DNA from: Henricia sp. BOLD:AAB3569
Taxonomy: Eukaryota > Echinodermata > Asteroidea > Spinulosida > Echinasteridae
Direction of reading: 5' to 3'
DNA length: 64,000 nt
Assembly (NCBI GenBank): GCA_037783545.1
Contig: JBBELK010000003.1
Coordinates: 1,922,001-1,986,000 of the forward strand
The position numbers were made by a program, and so were the translations under genes. Under the pieces are notes generated by a model that saw only the letters and a list, made by a program, of their open reading frames with translations, was not told the origin of the DNA and made no database searches. Shown one piece after another: positions 1-16,122 of this stretch. Positions within the stretch are counted from its first letter, which is position 1. The number at the start of each line of letters is the position of its first letter.

Positions 1-4127
<4,127 letters not shown>

Positions 4128-4479
4128 GATTGTGAGTCTTTGAAAAAGTCAACCAATGAGAAATTTCAAAGCATCTCGAATTCTGCAAGGAAAAAAAATA
4201 ACAACAAAAACATGTCAGTACATTATATAAATAATTTAATTACAACTCGATTATAAAAACAATTCAAAACTGATGAAGATATTTGACATGTTTGATTGAA
4301 AGAACAGAATCTTCTTTTCAAAATTGTGTGCTAAAAAGTTTAATTTTACTGAATATACGGTTAAAAAAATGCGAATTATACTCTGATCTAAAAATCAAGG
4401 AGGATTAAATATGTAACATATTTTATCAGTCAGGATTGTGTATGACTACCTCGTGTGGCAATTATAAGGCTGACTGCAC

Positions 4480-4690
4480 CTGCCTCAGTAAGAGCCACTG
4501 AGGCAGGGTGCGCCACTCTCAGGCGCAGATTCAGGCTCATTAAAATACAGGAACACAATGGATTTAGGGGGCATACACCTCCTAAATTCATTGTATTCCT
4601 GTATTTTAATGAACCTGGATCCGCGCCTGACTCTGCCCAAAGTGCCTCGATCCCTGCAGGAGCTCAGGCTTAATTGCACTTCTAGGGCTG
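4480..4690. repeat. Imperfect inverted repeat element
   Basis: The arms around TTAAAATACAGGAA (4528-4566) and TTCCTGTATTTTAA (4577-4615) are inverted copies. The outer flanks (TGAGGCAGGGTGCG and its degenerate complement) continue the symmetry. A related fragment occurs at 29968-30035. It looks like a degenerate fold-back element; no gene is seen. Confidence 0.6.
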
Positions 4691-4859
4691 TTTGGGAGAT
4701 GTCATGTGGCACTACAGGTCAGCTCATCCCACGCAGGTTTGATCAGGTTGAATCCCAACAAAATTGGAAAATTCTAAGAGCTCTTAACTACAGTATTCTC
4801 CCAGAAACAGGAAATGTCAAATTTCATTGACTGTGGGAATCACTTTCAAGGGTTGTAAC

Positions 4860-5340
4860 GAGTCTCCCTCTGCTCGAGTCCCAAGTCAAGTCAAGTCAAA
4901 CTGCCTTCAATTAAGTCCCAAGTCAAGTCAAGTCAAGTCAAGTCAAGCATGTTGGTCAAGTCGGTTCAAGTCAAGTATCACGACAGTATATTTGTTCAAG
5001 CTAATTCCAAAATGAGTCTATAAATGCTGCATGAAACTTGCATTCATGTAGGGTATTTTTGTTGTTCTAGACAAGAATGCTCCATGTTGAAACAAAGCTT
5101 TTAAGCGTGTATCTGTAGTGTTAAAATAAAAAAAGTGCATAAAAGTTAAATTTCATTTTTGGCAGACTCGAGTCAAAAAATTTTTAAGTCCGAGTCAAGT
5201 CAATTCATTTGAGGTTCGAGTCTCAAGTCAAGTCAAATCATTCGAGGCTCGACTTAAGTCAAGTCAAGTCATTTGAAGTTAGAGTCTCAAGTCAAGTCAA
5301 GTCAGTGAAAATTGGGACTCGAGTCGACTCGAGCCAGAGT
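4860..5340. repeat. Degenerate pentanucleotide (AAGTC)n minisatellite
   Basis: Runs of CAAGTCAAGTCAAGTC are broken by diverged stretches with GACTCGAGTC. The same simple motif, more decayed and on the other strand, appears at 20420-20560 in an intron of the TIR gene. Confidence 0.85.
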
Positions 5341-6327
5341 TATTACAACCATAGTAACTTTACAACAGGTCCACTTGAACCTGTATGAAATCATTGAAGC
5401 AGAACAGTCAAAGCTAGCAATTCCAAAGTGATTGGTCGATCAGTGCCTTGTTATCCACAAGTGTATTGTGTTCAACAAACTTCTGTTCTGATCAAGAATT
5501 AATATTTTAAGAAAAATGCATTTCTGTTTTTGTAGAGTATACCCTAGTGTACTTACCTTTGATATTAAACTGCTGGGAAGAACTTTGGAGGCTATTTTTC
5601 ACATTCTGAAATGCTTTATGCATCTATAGAGTCCGTGATTGTATCAATTTGACTTGTAGTATGTGGAGCTAGAATGAAGACAAAATAAATGTTATACTGA
5701 AAAACTCGACTAAAACAAGTTCCTAAGCAAGACTGCTGGTAATCAAATGTGCAGTCTATAGTTAGGCCTATCAGCTAGTATGGCTAAAAATACCAGTATA
5801 TTTTTGGGCACGAGTGGTTGGGTGATATGCAGATTTCTGATGAGATATGCTGGCAGGATATGTTTCATAATTCATACAATGAAGGAAGTAATAAAATAAA
5901 ACGTGCATGATGGCTGAAAATATGTAAATTTCTCAGCGTTGCATAAACTGCAATAAAAATAACACTTGAACAAAAATTACATAAATTTGTAAAAATTAAG
6001 TTGAAATGTAAAACTTTACAATTCCAATCCTTTGACACCTCAAACCTTTCAATTTCGCAACAAAAGTTCAAATTGTAAAAATGAACCAATTATCCTTGTA
6101 CAAAGTTAATATAGGCCTACGATAAACATTTCATAATTTGTGCTGACAGCTTTTGCAAAGTGCCTGCAAATTTTTCCTGGGAAATTTTATATAAAATGTA
6201 TGGCTTGTTCAAACTGTTTTGCAAGTTTGACAGAGAGATTATCTGGCATCAAAATGTTACAAGATAATCCTTGGGCGGCCAAAAATATAAAAGAAAAAAC
6301 ATTATTTTAAAAAGCTATAGGCCACAA

Positions 6328-6448
6328 CTAGCTAAGATAATCTCAGCTCTTGCTTTATCATTTTTCATTGGGATGTGGTCTTTTTAGCAGTAGAAGACCA
6401 CATCCCAATGAAAAATGATAAAGCAAGAGCTGAGATTATCTTAGCTAG
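6328..6448. mobile_element. Perfect hairpin MITE with flanking duplication
   Basis: Arms 6328-6382 and 6394-6448 are perfect 55-bp inverted repeats around an 11-nt loop. The sequence GGCCACAAC occurs immediately outside the left end and at the right end, as expected for a target-site duplication of about 8-9 bp. No mismatch between the arms was found by eye, which suggests a recent insertion or ongoing arm correction. Confidence 0.85.
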
Positions 6449-6697
6449 GCCACAACATAATTGCCCGTCATTTTTTAGGGTCATACTCGCTCATATTCCC
6501 TAAAAAATAATCAATTATTCATAAATACTTTATAATTGGGGAAAGCCGGGCAGGGCTTTGGGGCATATCTTAAATGATCTCTGGAGGGCCATTGAAGGGT
6601 TTATATCCCTCGTATGGCTTGCTATATAGTATAAAGCTCACATGATAGACAATCCCAATCAGCTGCATTATACGGCCGTGATTCGAGACCACCAGTT

Positions 6698-6770
6698 GGC
6701 TTTATAACTTAATTGCTAGGGCGTCTGCACGTTAAGCAAAAGGTCCGCGGTTCGAATCCTAGTGGAGCCA
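6698..6770 (+). repeat. tRNA-like sequence (SINE head or decayed tRNA)
   Basis: About 73 nt can form a seven-pair acceptor stem with G-T pairs (GGCTTTA with TGGAGCC) and carry the T-loop GGTTCGAATCC. The D, anticodon and T stems have mismatches. It is therefore a tRNA-derived relic rather than a convincing functional tRNA. Confidence 0.45.
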
Positions 6771-7478
6771 AGTTGCTAGCTTTCATTGGCACTGCATCCT
6801 GATTTCCCAAACTCATATTCATATGGATATTTGTCCACATTTGTATCGATTTTGTTTGGCAAACATCATCAAAATTCGTCATAGAAAACTCAGAAAATTT
6901 ACCTTGGCCACGACAAAATGCATGCCCAGAGTGGGTAGGACAATTTAAAAAATATGAGGACGATATAGCCTACCCATGGCCTACCCAAATTAAAACCAAA
7001 ATGTTTCCCATCCCCCTCCCAGGCCCAATTCCCTGGGAAGGGGGCGGAGTAATTTTTTCGCCCAGCTTCTGACTTTCGTCTTGTTCCGCATCCCCACAAT
7101 GCAAATACCGCATTGTGTCGAATATGGCACCCGACTATCACTGCACAAGTCATCGATCGAAAGAACACGTCAAAATTTAGGCCTATACATTCCCGATGTT
7201 TGATGGTACAAATTAAGCTTAATTCGCATTACTATTGGAACCATTATCTAGTTACTTCTTTTATAATCCTTAATCGCTTACTCACCGTGCATGTCTTTAG
7301 CAGAAAAGTGTTTTTATTCTTCAATTGTTGTTCTTCCTAGACTTACAATGCATGCAGTCCATGTTTACGCGTCCGTACACTAGACCTACATATAATATAC
7401 ACGGTCATGAATGCGCCGTGCGCGTGCAGCAGTGCAAATGGTGCCGCCCCAGGAAGGAAATGGTCCCACCTGTACCTC

Positions 7479-7511
7479 GGAGGAAGGAAACAACAGTTGT
7501 TTCCTTCCTCC
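7479..7511. repeat. Short perfect hairpin
   Basis: Two 16-bp perfect arms (GGAGGAAGGAAACAAC and its complement) are separated by one base. Direct copies of TGGTCCCAC flank them. This lies in the presumed promoter or 5' UTR-intron region of SLC35B3. Confidence 0.7.
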
Positions 7512-7589
7512 ATGGTCCCACAAGTGGGAAGGATTCAGGAACACATAATCTGGAATTATTGTTTTTATTTATTACGGCGTAGACCGCAT

Positions 7590-7870
7590 CCAATTCTAAT
7601 ATATACTTCCCACATGCACTTTTGTCGCAAATGTTGCTTTTCTATAGAAAAATCACACTTTCTTCTTCAAAAATTGCATTCAGTTAGTGCACAAGATAAC
7701 CACGCACACACGCAGTGCCCTCTTCTGAGATAATTTATTTATCTCAGAAATGCAACATTTCCGACAGAAGTGCAAGTGGGAAGTATATCTTAGAATTGGA
7801 TGATCTGTTGTGCTGATTCCAGGAAGAAATTTCATTCAAATATTTGTTCAATGTATACGGAAAACAATAC
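7590..7870. mobile_element. Diverged hAT-type MITE copy
   Basis: It contains CCCACATGCACTTTTGTCGC and, inverted, GCAACATTTCCGACAGAAGTG, then TTGTTCAATGTATACG at the right end. These are hallmarks of the roughly 400-bp element seen intact at 51876-52276. It ends about 25 bp before the SLC35B3 acceptor preceding the start codon. Confidence 0.75.
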
Positions 7871-7921
7871 CTTTATATTTTTTTTCTTCAACAGACGACC
7901 AGTAACTTTAGAAAAACCACC

Positions 7922-10900
7922 ATGATAACCAACCCACAAAAGTCGGAGATGGTTGTCATGAATGTCACCAATGGAGGCGAGCACAAGATACAAGAAACCG
8001 ATAAAACAACAGCGGTCTCCCAGCCAACTATGCTAACTCAGTTTTTTATTGGGGTTTCTGGCATATTTTTCTTCTATTTAATCTACGGATATGTCCAGGT
8101 ACGTGTACTAGTTTAGGGATACAAGTTAAACTCAAATTTTTAAATCAATAGTCTCGAAGTTAACAAAAATATTTGCATAAATTGAATACCGAATACACTC
8201 CGTTTTAGTAAAAAAACAAAAATTAGCCACCGATGAATTGATGAATATCAATTTTGGCTAAGAATTTTGCTTAAGACTAAGAGCAAGTTAAGCCAAAATC
8301 TGTGTAAAATGTTTATATATTTGATTTTATCTGGCTAAAACCACATGGAATGATTACATCGCTAAACAACAGTTAATATTTTATTGTTATGAAATTCATT
8401 TGTTTTTTTAATTTTTTGTTTACTCACAGGAGCTGTTTTTCAAGGAACCGGAGCGGAAACCTTACGGGGTGTACTTAACACTGGTTCAGTTTGCTTGCTA
8501 CAGTTCGTTAGCTTCAGTTGAAATGAAAATAAAAGGTTGTCAACCACGAAGGTAAATTAAAATAAATAAATAAATAAATAACAAATAACAAAAGAAAAGA
8601 AAAAAAGGCTCAAAATTAATACATACATCCCAAACTTTTGTGAGTGTTTAAAATCTGTATATAATTTGCAATGTCCAACATTTTAATCAACAAATTGAAC
8701 GGAAAACCTTACTCAAATGGAAGATAGAACTGGTTCTAATTCTCCCTGAGTTGACATCAGGCCTTGAAATAACCCACGGCACCACGGCAAATTGCCATCG
8801 GTGCCCTAGGCTTTTGCCGTGTTGCCCTTAAAAAGTTCTAACACAAATTTACCATTTCCTCATTCAGGTGCCCTTTACTGAGGGAAAACTGTGACCCCGG
8901 TGTCATATGCCTTTGTATACGGGCATAGCACTGTGACTGGAGTGAAAACAAATTCGTTCATGCTTAGATACGTGTACGTGTTGCGTAGACAACGGCTTTG
9001 TTTCTTCGCTTGTCACCGTGGGCACACCGTTGTTTTCACTCCAGCCCTCCCGGAAGTGACCGACAATATAAGAAAATGAAGCTGAATTTATGTAATTGCT
9101 GTGCACCCACAATTTTTCACAAGTGTGCCCACATTTGAATAAAACTAGACCCCTAACTACCGAGGTATTGTGGCACTGTTTTTCACACAATTTTGCTAGC
9201 GATTCAGCCTACGGTAAATATGACGACAGCTTCACACAATTTCTTAAAAGCATTGACATATTGTTTTCTTGGAACGTAGACGAGGTACTATTAGTTGACT
9301 TATAGTATACACAGGTTGGTTTTTATCATACACATCCTCAATCACACATGGAGATAATGCCATTTGTAACAGATTTCTTCTCCTGTAATATTTATTCAAA
9401 ACTTTTGCTGAAATTGGAACTAATTGTTACATTTTTTCTTGACAAGAATTCCCATGAAGACATACATGCTGCTAGCTTTTCTGACGGTTGGAACCATGGG
9501 TATGTCCAATGCGTCAGTCGGATACCTTAACTACCCCACACAAGTTATCTTCAAATGCTGCAAGCTTATTCCAGTTATGCTCGGCGGAGTACTTATACAA
9601 GGTAACACAAAAACTTTGGTAATAGTTGGCAAATGTTTTTCTTTAAAATTACTCATCTAGCATTGGAATGTGTAGAATTGATGGGAAAAACCCAAAATTT
9701 TGAATGGGAAAAATTTAAGATTTTGTGAGGAAACACTTAGAAATTGTTCAGCCTGTCTCATATGTTTTGCACACAAGTTCTGAGGCCGTGATCAACTTCC
9801 CACTTCCTTCCGTACTGTAGACAGACTTGTAAATGATAATATAATTACCGTGATGTTATTTTGGTTTTTTTCAGGCAAAAGATATGGTCCAATTGACATC
9901 GGTGCAGTTTTGTGCATGAGCGTTGGTCTCATTTTCTTTATTCTTGCGGACAGTACTGTCTCACCAAACTTCAATCACACAGGTTTGTAAAGTTAAATTT
10001 TTAAATTTTTGGCCCATAATTCATTGTATTTTACTCTTGCGCGCTGATCAAACACCCCTCTGGGTGTTCAAAAGACACCCAGAGACCCCTCTGTTTGTTG
10101 TGACTTGGTCTGTTGATATCTTCAAAGGGACATTATGACGTCATCAAAAAGCAAGGTTTTAAAAAAACATGTATTAGCTAGGATATGATATGAAGGTTCT
10201 TTTTTGACAAATCCAATAAAAATATTGAAGATGTTACTCAACATTATTATAATATTAGTGATGTTTCACTGCTAAGCTAGCAGCTTCTTCAGACTGGCAA
10301 CCCATACCACTCGACGCCATCCCTTTATAGCTGTATTAGCTAGGGTTATGTCCTTCCTCAGTGGGTCATATGACCTTGAAACTTGGTAGGTATGGAGAAT
10401 AGGGGGGTGGTGTTTGTTTCATCACAGACCCGAATCCAGATCCTGATATGTGTCACTGTGCCGAAATAAGCAAAACTGCTCTGAACTGGGATCTCAAATC
10501 ACACGAATAGCAATTTATTTACCCAATTTTGTAATCAAATTTCATCCATGACATTCATCGTAAATAAACAAACGGCCTAAAATTTGTTTGTATTTTGTGT
10601 TGTCACGGAGAATGTAAACGACAAGATTTACTCACCCAAAAATCAAAGCAAAGTTTGCGCCACCATTTAGGATCTACCACTGAACTACCTCACGAGAAGG
10701 ATCCCAGAAATCCCAGATCTCGATCAGAATCTGCGCGAAGTGAACGAGTTCACCTTAGATCTGCGCTGATCTGTCCGAAACAAACGCGTCTTAGGTCAGT
10801 GATATGCCTCAAATTGTGTCCCAAAGAAATTCGCATCCCCGCGGCAAACTTAAATGTTACTTTAAATAATAGCTTTTTTCTCTTAATTTCTCTATTTTAC

Positions 10901-13900
10901 ATTAGGTATCGGCATGATATCCACAGCATTATGCGCAGACGCCGCCATCGGAAATGTCCAGGAAAAAGCAATGAAGGCTCACGAAGCCAGCAACAATGAA
11001 GTAGTGAGTTGTAAATCCTTTTGATTAATTTTCATTTTTTGTACATTTTCTTCCGTGGAGTATTGTGGCCAAGTGGTGTATTGGTTAAAGGAGCATATTT
11101 TTCTCATCACCATTCTGAAATTTCGCGCTGATGTTTTGTAAACGAATTTATCTGGTTCCGTAAAGTAGTGCAGTAATTACACCAACCTTTTTGCTTCGAC
11201 ATCCAAATTGGAGATTGCAAACTTCATGTTTTCTTCCCATGGATAGTATTTTGGGGAGGTATTTTATATGATTGTTAGGTTAAAAAGAAATCCAAGGCCA
11301 CCCCACATCTATATGGTGTGCTCTTGGGCAAGGCACCCATGTTTATCGGTTGCTCTGAAATCATTTGTCATAATTTTTATTGTCCAGGTACTCTACTCCT
11401 ACGGAATAGGCTTTCTCTACATTCTATTTTATTTGTTCGTCAGTGGGAAATTAGCCCCAAGCTTCTGGTTTTTCTATGAGGTAGGTATTTACTATTTTCG
11501 GCCTTTTTTTGTATTAGGCCACAAAAGGTTTAATTATGCATTTCTGAGAACAGAGTAGAATGTTTAAAAATGCACAATTGCACATAGTATGAGTTTAGAA
11601 TTTGTCTAAAAGAGTCACTCCTTAATGTACCCCTTATACAAAAATGAGGATAATTAGATTTAAGATTAAAGGCAGTATACATGATTGGTATCTCGAAAAT
11701 CAGAAATGTTCACAGATTTACGCCTAAATTACACAATATAAACATGATTACCGTCGGAAACTTCCCCTGAAATGGTTTTGTCTGAAGTGCTATAGTCTTT
11801 GAGAAATGTGTAAAACAATTATTTTTCGTCTCATGAGACGAAAATTCAATTCGCCCCAAAACCATTTCGCCCAAGTGCCATTTCGCCTCCAAACCACTTC
11901 GCAGGAGTACCATTTCGCCCCAAATCACTTTGTGCAAACACTACATCGCCCAAAAGCTACTTCGCCCCAAAACCACTTCGTGCACAGGCCGTGGTTCAGG
12001 GAAAAATGGTTCAGGGCAAAGTGGTTTTGGAGCGAAATGACTGCAAACCCTTTTTTGACTGTTTTCTCAAAAGTTAGACGAAGTACGGAGCTGGTTTTTG
12101 CTAAGGTTGGTTTTAATCATGCATATCTTCAATCACACAGGAGGATAAAACTATTTGTAACACTTTACTAATCATGTATACTATCTTTAAAATGAAGATA
12201 ATTTTTATGAATATGGCCATAAATTACAGATAAATGTATATCATCTTTGATTTCTTATAGCATCCAGATGGAGCCTATGGTTACGCTATCTTGTATGGAC
12301 TCTCGGGGTTTTTTGGTGTTTCCTTCGTTCTTTCAATGATACGAACATTTGGTGCCTTGTTAACAGTAACTGGTAAGATAATTTTTCTTATTAATATTAC
12401 AATTTATATACCTCATACATTGATTCTCGTAAGTGATTGGTTAAAAGTAGATCAACCATTTCTGTGTGCAAGTAAAAAAAGTACTATTGTTGGACCTTTT
12501 GCGTCATAGGTTAAACGATAGTACATTTTTATGTACTATTCCCCAGCGCGTACGTAATATCGCGTGCGTGTGCTTAGCGTGGGCGTTCGCTTGAAGCGAC
12601 CAGTGGTGTTTGCCTTTGAGCGGATAACATGTAATTATTGCGAGTGTTTTTTTCCTCTCATCGAAACTCAATTCTGTCCTGAAATAATTGGACACAAAAA
12701 AATCAATGCATGATCTGAGGTATATAAAACAAATATTAACTGCTCTTTTTTTGGGTGAATGATGGTGCAAACTATTGCCCCTCGGTGATCTTGAGATGAC
12801 AGGCCTGCTGTCTCAAGATCACCTTGGGACGAGGTGATCTTGATTTTGAGTTTGCACCATCACCCTCATGAGCAGTCAATATTTATACAAACCTATGTTT
12901 ATGTAGTTACCCCAGCATGTGTGTAGTAACAACTTCATTTTTAATTATTTCACAGTTACAACTTGCCGCAAAGCAATCACCATAATCCTATCTTTTGTTT
13001 TCATCGCCAAGCCTTTTACAATGCAGTGAGTATCATTTCTCAACTTAAAATAGTTTATGCAATCCAGCAAAAAATGTTCACAGATATTCGCTTGAAATGG
13101 AAGTGTTGAATGTTTAGTGTATATGAATTTCGGAAAAAAGCAAAAGAGATTTAGACTTAAGTCAATAGACTACTAAAGTGTGACGTCAGTTGCCAGGGTA
13201 ATTGTGTCTAAACATTCACTGGTAATCTGAAACATCCATTGCTAAAGTGCAGGGAAACAGTTCACTGGTTTTAGTGTAGACCCAGTAACCTTGGCAACAC
13301 ACAAATGGTGACGTTTTCACTTTAGTACTGATTATAAGATTAATTTCAATTTGACTTTATTTTATTTTTTTTCCTTTTTGCTGGTGTTCCTAATATGACA
13401 TGAGACAAAGAGCACCCTCATCCTTTGAAATAATACTAGTTGACTTTTTCAGATAAAACAAGATACTTTCTTTTAAAGGCAGTATACATGATTGGTAATC
13501 TTGAAAATCAGAAATGTTCACAGATTTACCGTAGAAAACTTCCCCTGAAATGGTTTTGTCTGAAGTGCTATAGTCTTTGAGAAATTAGTAAAATAATTAG
13601 TTTTCGTCTCATGAGACGAAAATTCAATTCACCCCAAAACCATTTCGACCAAGTGCCACTTCGCCCAAGTGCCATTTCGCCCCAAATCACTTCGTCCAAA
13701 CACTACATCGCCCAAATGCTACTTCGCCCCACAACCACTCCGTGCACAGGCCGTGGTTCAGGGCGAAATGTTTTCTCAAAAGTACGGAGCTGGTTTTTGC
13801 TCAGGTTGGTTTTAATCATGCATAATTTCAATCACACAGTGGGATAAAACTATTTGTAACAGTTTACCAATCATGTATACTATCTTTAATGTCGGATTAA

Positions 13901-14182
13901 AATGAGTAATTTGAGTAATATTTCATTCAGTGAAAAGACTGGGCCTCGATGAATTCTATATTCCCTGTAGAATCCATAAATTCACAATTTTAATCACTTT
14001 TTCTATTTAATTTCCTCAGGTATTTGTGGTCCGCACTTCTAGTTTTACTCGGCATTTTTCTCAACGTCTACAGCAAAAACAGCAGTAAAATAAACAGTCT
14101 GGTTTCTGACGGTGTACGCCGATTTGTTCTCTTTATGCAAAGGAGGCGTTGGAAACCAGACCACGAGACCATGGATGTATGA
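7922..14182 (+). CDS. SLC35B3: PAPS transporter 2, solute carrier 35 B3
   Basis: Golgi nucleotide-sugar-transporter-family protein that moves 3'-phosphoadenosine 5'-phosphosulfate (PAPS) into the lumen for sulfation. Nine coding exons: 7922-8098, 8430-8551, 9447-9601, 9875-9982, 10906-11003, 11388-11480, 12261-12372, 12956-13025, 14020-14182. Every junction is GT-AG and the frame closes at TGA, giving 365 residues (human about 400). Recognisable segments are LTQFFIGVSGIFFFYLIYGY, the signature GYLNYPTQVIFKCCKLIPVM, ADSTVSPNFNHTG, NVQEKAMKAHEASN, TVTTCRKAITIILSF and GIFLNVYSKN. Hydrophobic stretches fit about ten membrane helices. The start codon follows an acceptor at 7893-7894, so there is a 5' UTR exon upstream, which I did not locate. 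The gene is head-to-head with SQLE. Its introns host several MITEs. Confidence 0.95.
11088..11285 (-). mobile_element. TTAA-flanked MITE, family B fragment
   Basis: It starts TTAA-AGGAGC and carries the family sequences TTTTCTCATCACCATTCTGA, ATCCAAATTGGAGATTGCAA and CCATGGATAGTATTTTGGGG in reverse orientation relative to the copy at 22126-22478. A short SINE-core fragment (CTTGGGCAAGGCAC) follows at about 11320-11345. Confidence 0.7.
11670..12186 (+). mobile_element. TTAA-flanked MITE, family A (piggyBac-like)
   Basis: Ends are TTAA|AGGCAGTATACATGATTGG and, inverted, CCAATCATGTATACT-ATCT|TTAA (the right end reads CTAATCATG here). The interior holds a run of diverged short repeats (CCAAAACCACTTCGCCC type). 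Other copies lie at 13477-13885 and 33551-34001. There is no open frame of note. It is in SLC35B3 intron 6. Confidence 0.85.
12758..12865. repeat. Imperfect hairpin element
   Basis: GATGGTGCAAACT and AGTTTGCACCATC flank inner repeats of CGGTGATCTTGAGA and its complement. It resembles the longer hairpins at 37476-37591 and 42489-42623. It is in SLC35B3 intron 7. Confidence 0.65.
13171..13327. mobile_element. Palindromic MITE with TACTAAAGTG ends
   Basis: The ends TACTAAAGTG and CACTTTAGTA are followed inward by inverted GTTGCCAGGGT and ACCTTGGCAAC, then GTCTA and TAGAC. Related copies lie at 19559-19711, 46536-46685 and 47059-47180. Tc1/mariner-like TA targeting is possible but not proven. 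Confidence 0.8.
13477..13885 (+). mobile_element. TTAA-flanked MITE, family A copy 2
   Basis: It is flanked by TTAA at 13473-13476 and 13886-13889, with the same terminal repeats as 11670-12186 and a shorter set of internal CACTTCGCCC-type repeats. It is in the last SLC35B3 intron. Confidence 0.85.
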
Positions 14183-15295
14183 GGAATTGGTACACAAATT
14201 AGTTAATGAATATTTATTAGTTAATGAATATTTATTAGTTTCATGAACCCTGTTCACATCAGGCAAATGCATAGTCTTGAGATTGCCCAATTAACCCCGC
14301 CCCCTTAGATACTGTTGCTGTGCCTCACAAGCCATTGCAAAAATGGCGACACACAACGCACAAATCAATGGACTGGCGTGGAAAGCACAGATTCATTGGA
14401 GAAAATTTAAAGGTATTTATGTTTTAGGGTCGGCAGTTATCGTAGCACACACTGAGCAAATATTTTTGTAAAATACGCACTTTCTTACCTTTGAACTACG
14501 AATAACCTGACATTGAAACCAAAATTCACTTGGGGCGACTGAGTACAAGCAATACGGCCGAGAACCGCGTTTACAAGCATGTGTGTCTGTTGTGAGCAAT
14601 ATGCTAATGCACTGTCTGCGTAGCTCTGTTGTGATTGGTCATATATGGTTACGCGGGTTCAGCTTGATTGACATGTCGGAACTATGTATTACTTGTTTAA
14701 TGAAGATTAATTATTTTTGTTAATGAATTGTACGCACATCTCACTTAACGAAGATTAAATCTTTGCATATCACATGGCTTTATCGAACAAAGCAACCATA
14801 CACATTGCAAATATTTACTTAATCCATTAAGTGATCTTTTCGTCAAATTAAGAAATCGCTTCGTTGAAAGAGCCTATTTTGCTTGATTATAATATTCGCC
14901 GAATTAAATCGTGCCTTCACATTCATTTTGTTAAATCCTTGTCAAATTTTTTTCTAACAAGGTCACAATTAGAATATTTCTACAAGATGAAAGATTGTGT
15001 TCCAGCCAAATTTGCTTTGACAAAATTGAGTTGTTATTGACGTCAGTTATAAATTTAGATAAGTAAGCATATGTCAACAAATTTGACAGGAACAGTAAGA
15101 TATTGTGTTTTTGTATTTTAATGCGCGTGGATCTGCTGCAGATTTCTTCTTATGGTTGTGAAAACTCGACCATGCCTGCGCGACTTTAAGCTGCTTTAGG
15201 GGCCTTTTTTTTGCAGTTACTGGGTATTGATAGTATTATTGAAAGTAAAATGTAGATATTTTGAGGGCAAGGTAAGAAGACAAATCATATGGCCC

Positions 15296-15370
15296 TTACT
15301 TGGATTCGAACCTCAAACCCTCTGACACACGTACCAGGCAGATGCTTTACCAGCTGAGCTGTGACACACA
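15296..15370 (-). repeat. tRNA-derived SINE head
   Basis: On the minus strand it has an A-box-like AGCTCAGCTGGTAAAGCATC and a B box GGTTCGAATCC at tRNA-like spacing. A plus-strand relative (CCGGTAGAGCATCTGCC ... GGGTTCAAATGC) follows at 15425-15485. Others are at 28621-28695, 31533-31605 and 36626-36700. Confidence 0.7.
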
Positions 15371-16098
15371 GTGGCATGTATTTTATCAGGTTTTCTTCTA
15401 AGAAACTTGAGGGAGTATACCACTATGCCTCTCGGCCGGTAGAGCATCTGCCAAGTGTGTAACGGGTCTCGGGTTCAAATGCTGACTATATGATTTTTCT
15501 CTTTATTTTTTATTTAAGCATGTCTTGGTTTAATGGCTACTTTAAAATTGTGGATAGGCCACTGGGCACCCCCACTAAAAAGCAGTGCACCCCTTGTGCC
15601 CTCCAGTGAAAAAAACCTAGCTATGCAGCTGGTCCTCAGGTCTTATGTAACAGGGATTTATTGGCTTTATGTTCTATTATACCAGTGGTAATACAAAGTC
15701 AAACACACTTGTTGATATGCTTTTATCTAAATTAAGCTGGTGGCTAAACAAAAATGCCTTAATACTTTTTTGTTTCTAATTCTATTTTTTTTATCAGTGA
15801 TGTTTAAACATAAATGTTACTGTCCAAAACTCTAGTTGAATCACTAGACTGGTTCCCGTCCACATATTCCACACAGGAGAATATAAGGACAGGTAAAGGG
15901 CGCTTCATTTTGATCTGTAATTGGTCGTCTTTGCGCGTGCGCATTGTGTTTTTTATATTTAAAAATTGGCCAAGCCCTTTGCTTTAGGCAATGTACTTTA
16001 TTTACATAATTGGATATGTTCGACACGCACGGCCAAGTTACAAATGTCAATGCAAAATCTGCGCACTTACTAAAAAAATAAAAATAATAATAACCACG

Positions 16099-16122
16099 TG
16101 ACGGGCAGAATTCTGCCCGTCA
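16099..16122. repeat. 24-bp perfect palindrome
   Basis: It is centred on the EcoRI-type hexamer GAATTC with arms TGACGGGCAGAA. A second hairpin (CGATCCCTATA / TATAGGGATCG) follows at about 16136-16181. Confidence 0.85.

Noticed and set aside
6698..6770. Functional tRNA gene
   Set aside because: T stem, D stem and anticodon stem have mismatches, and similar heads elsewhere are attached to SINE tails.
14045..14290. Minus-strand frame over the last SLC35B3 exon
   Set aside because: It is a shadow of the plus-strand coding exon plus a tandem repeat.
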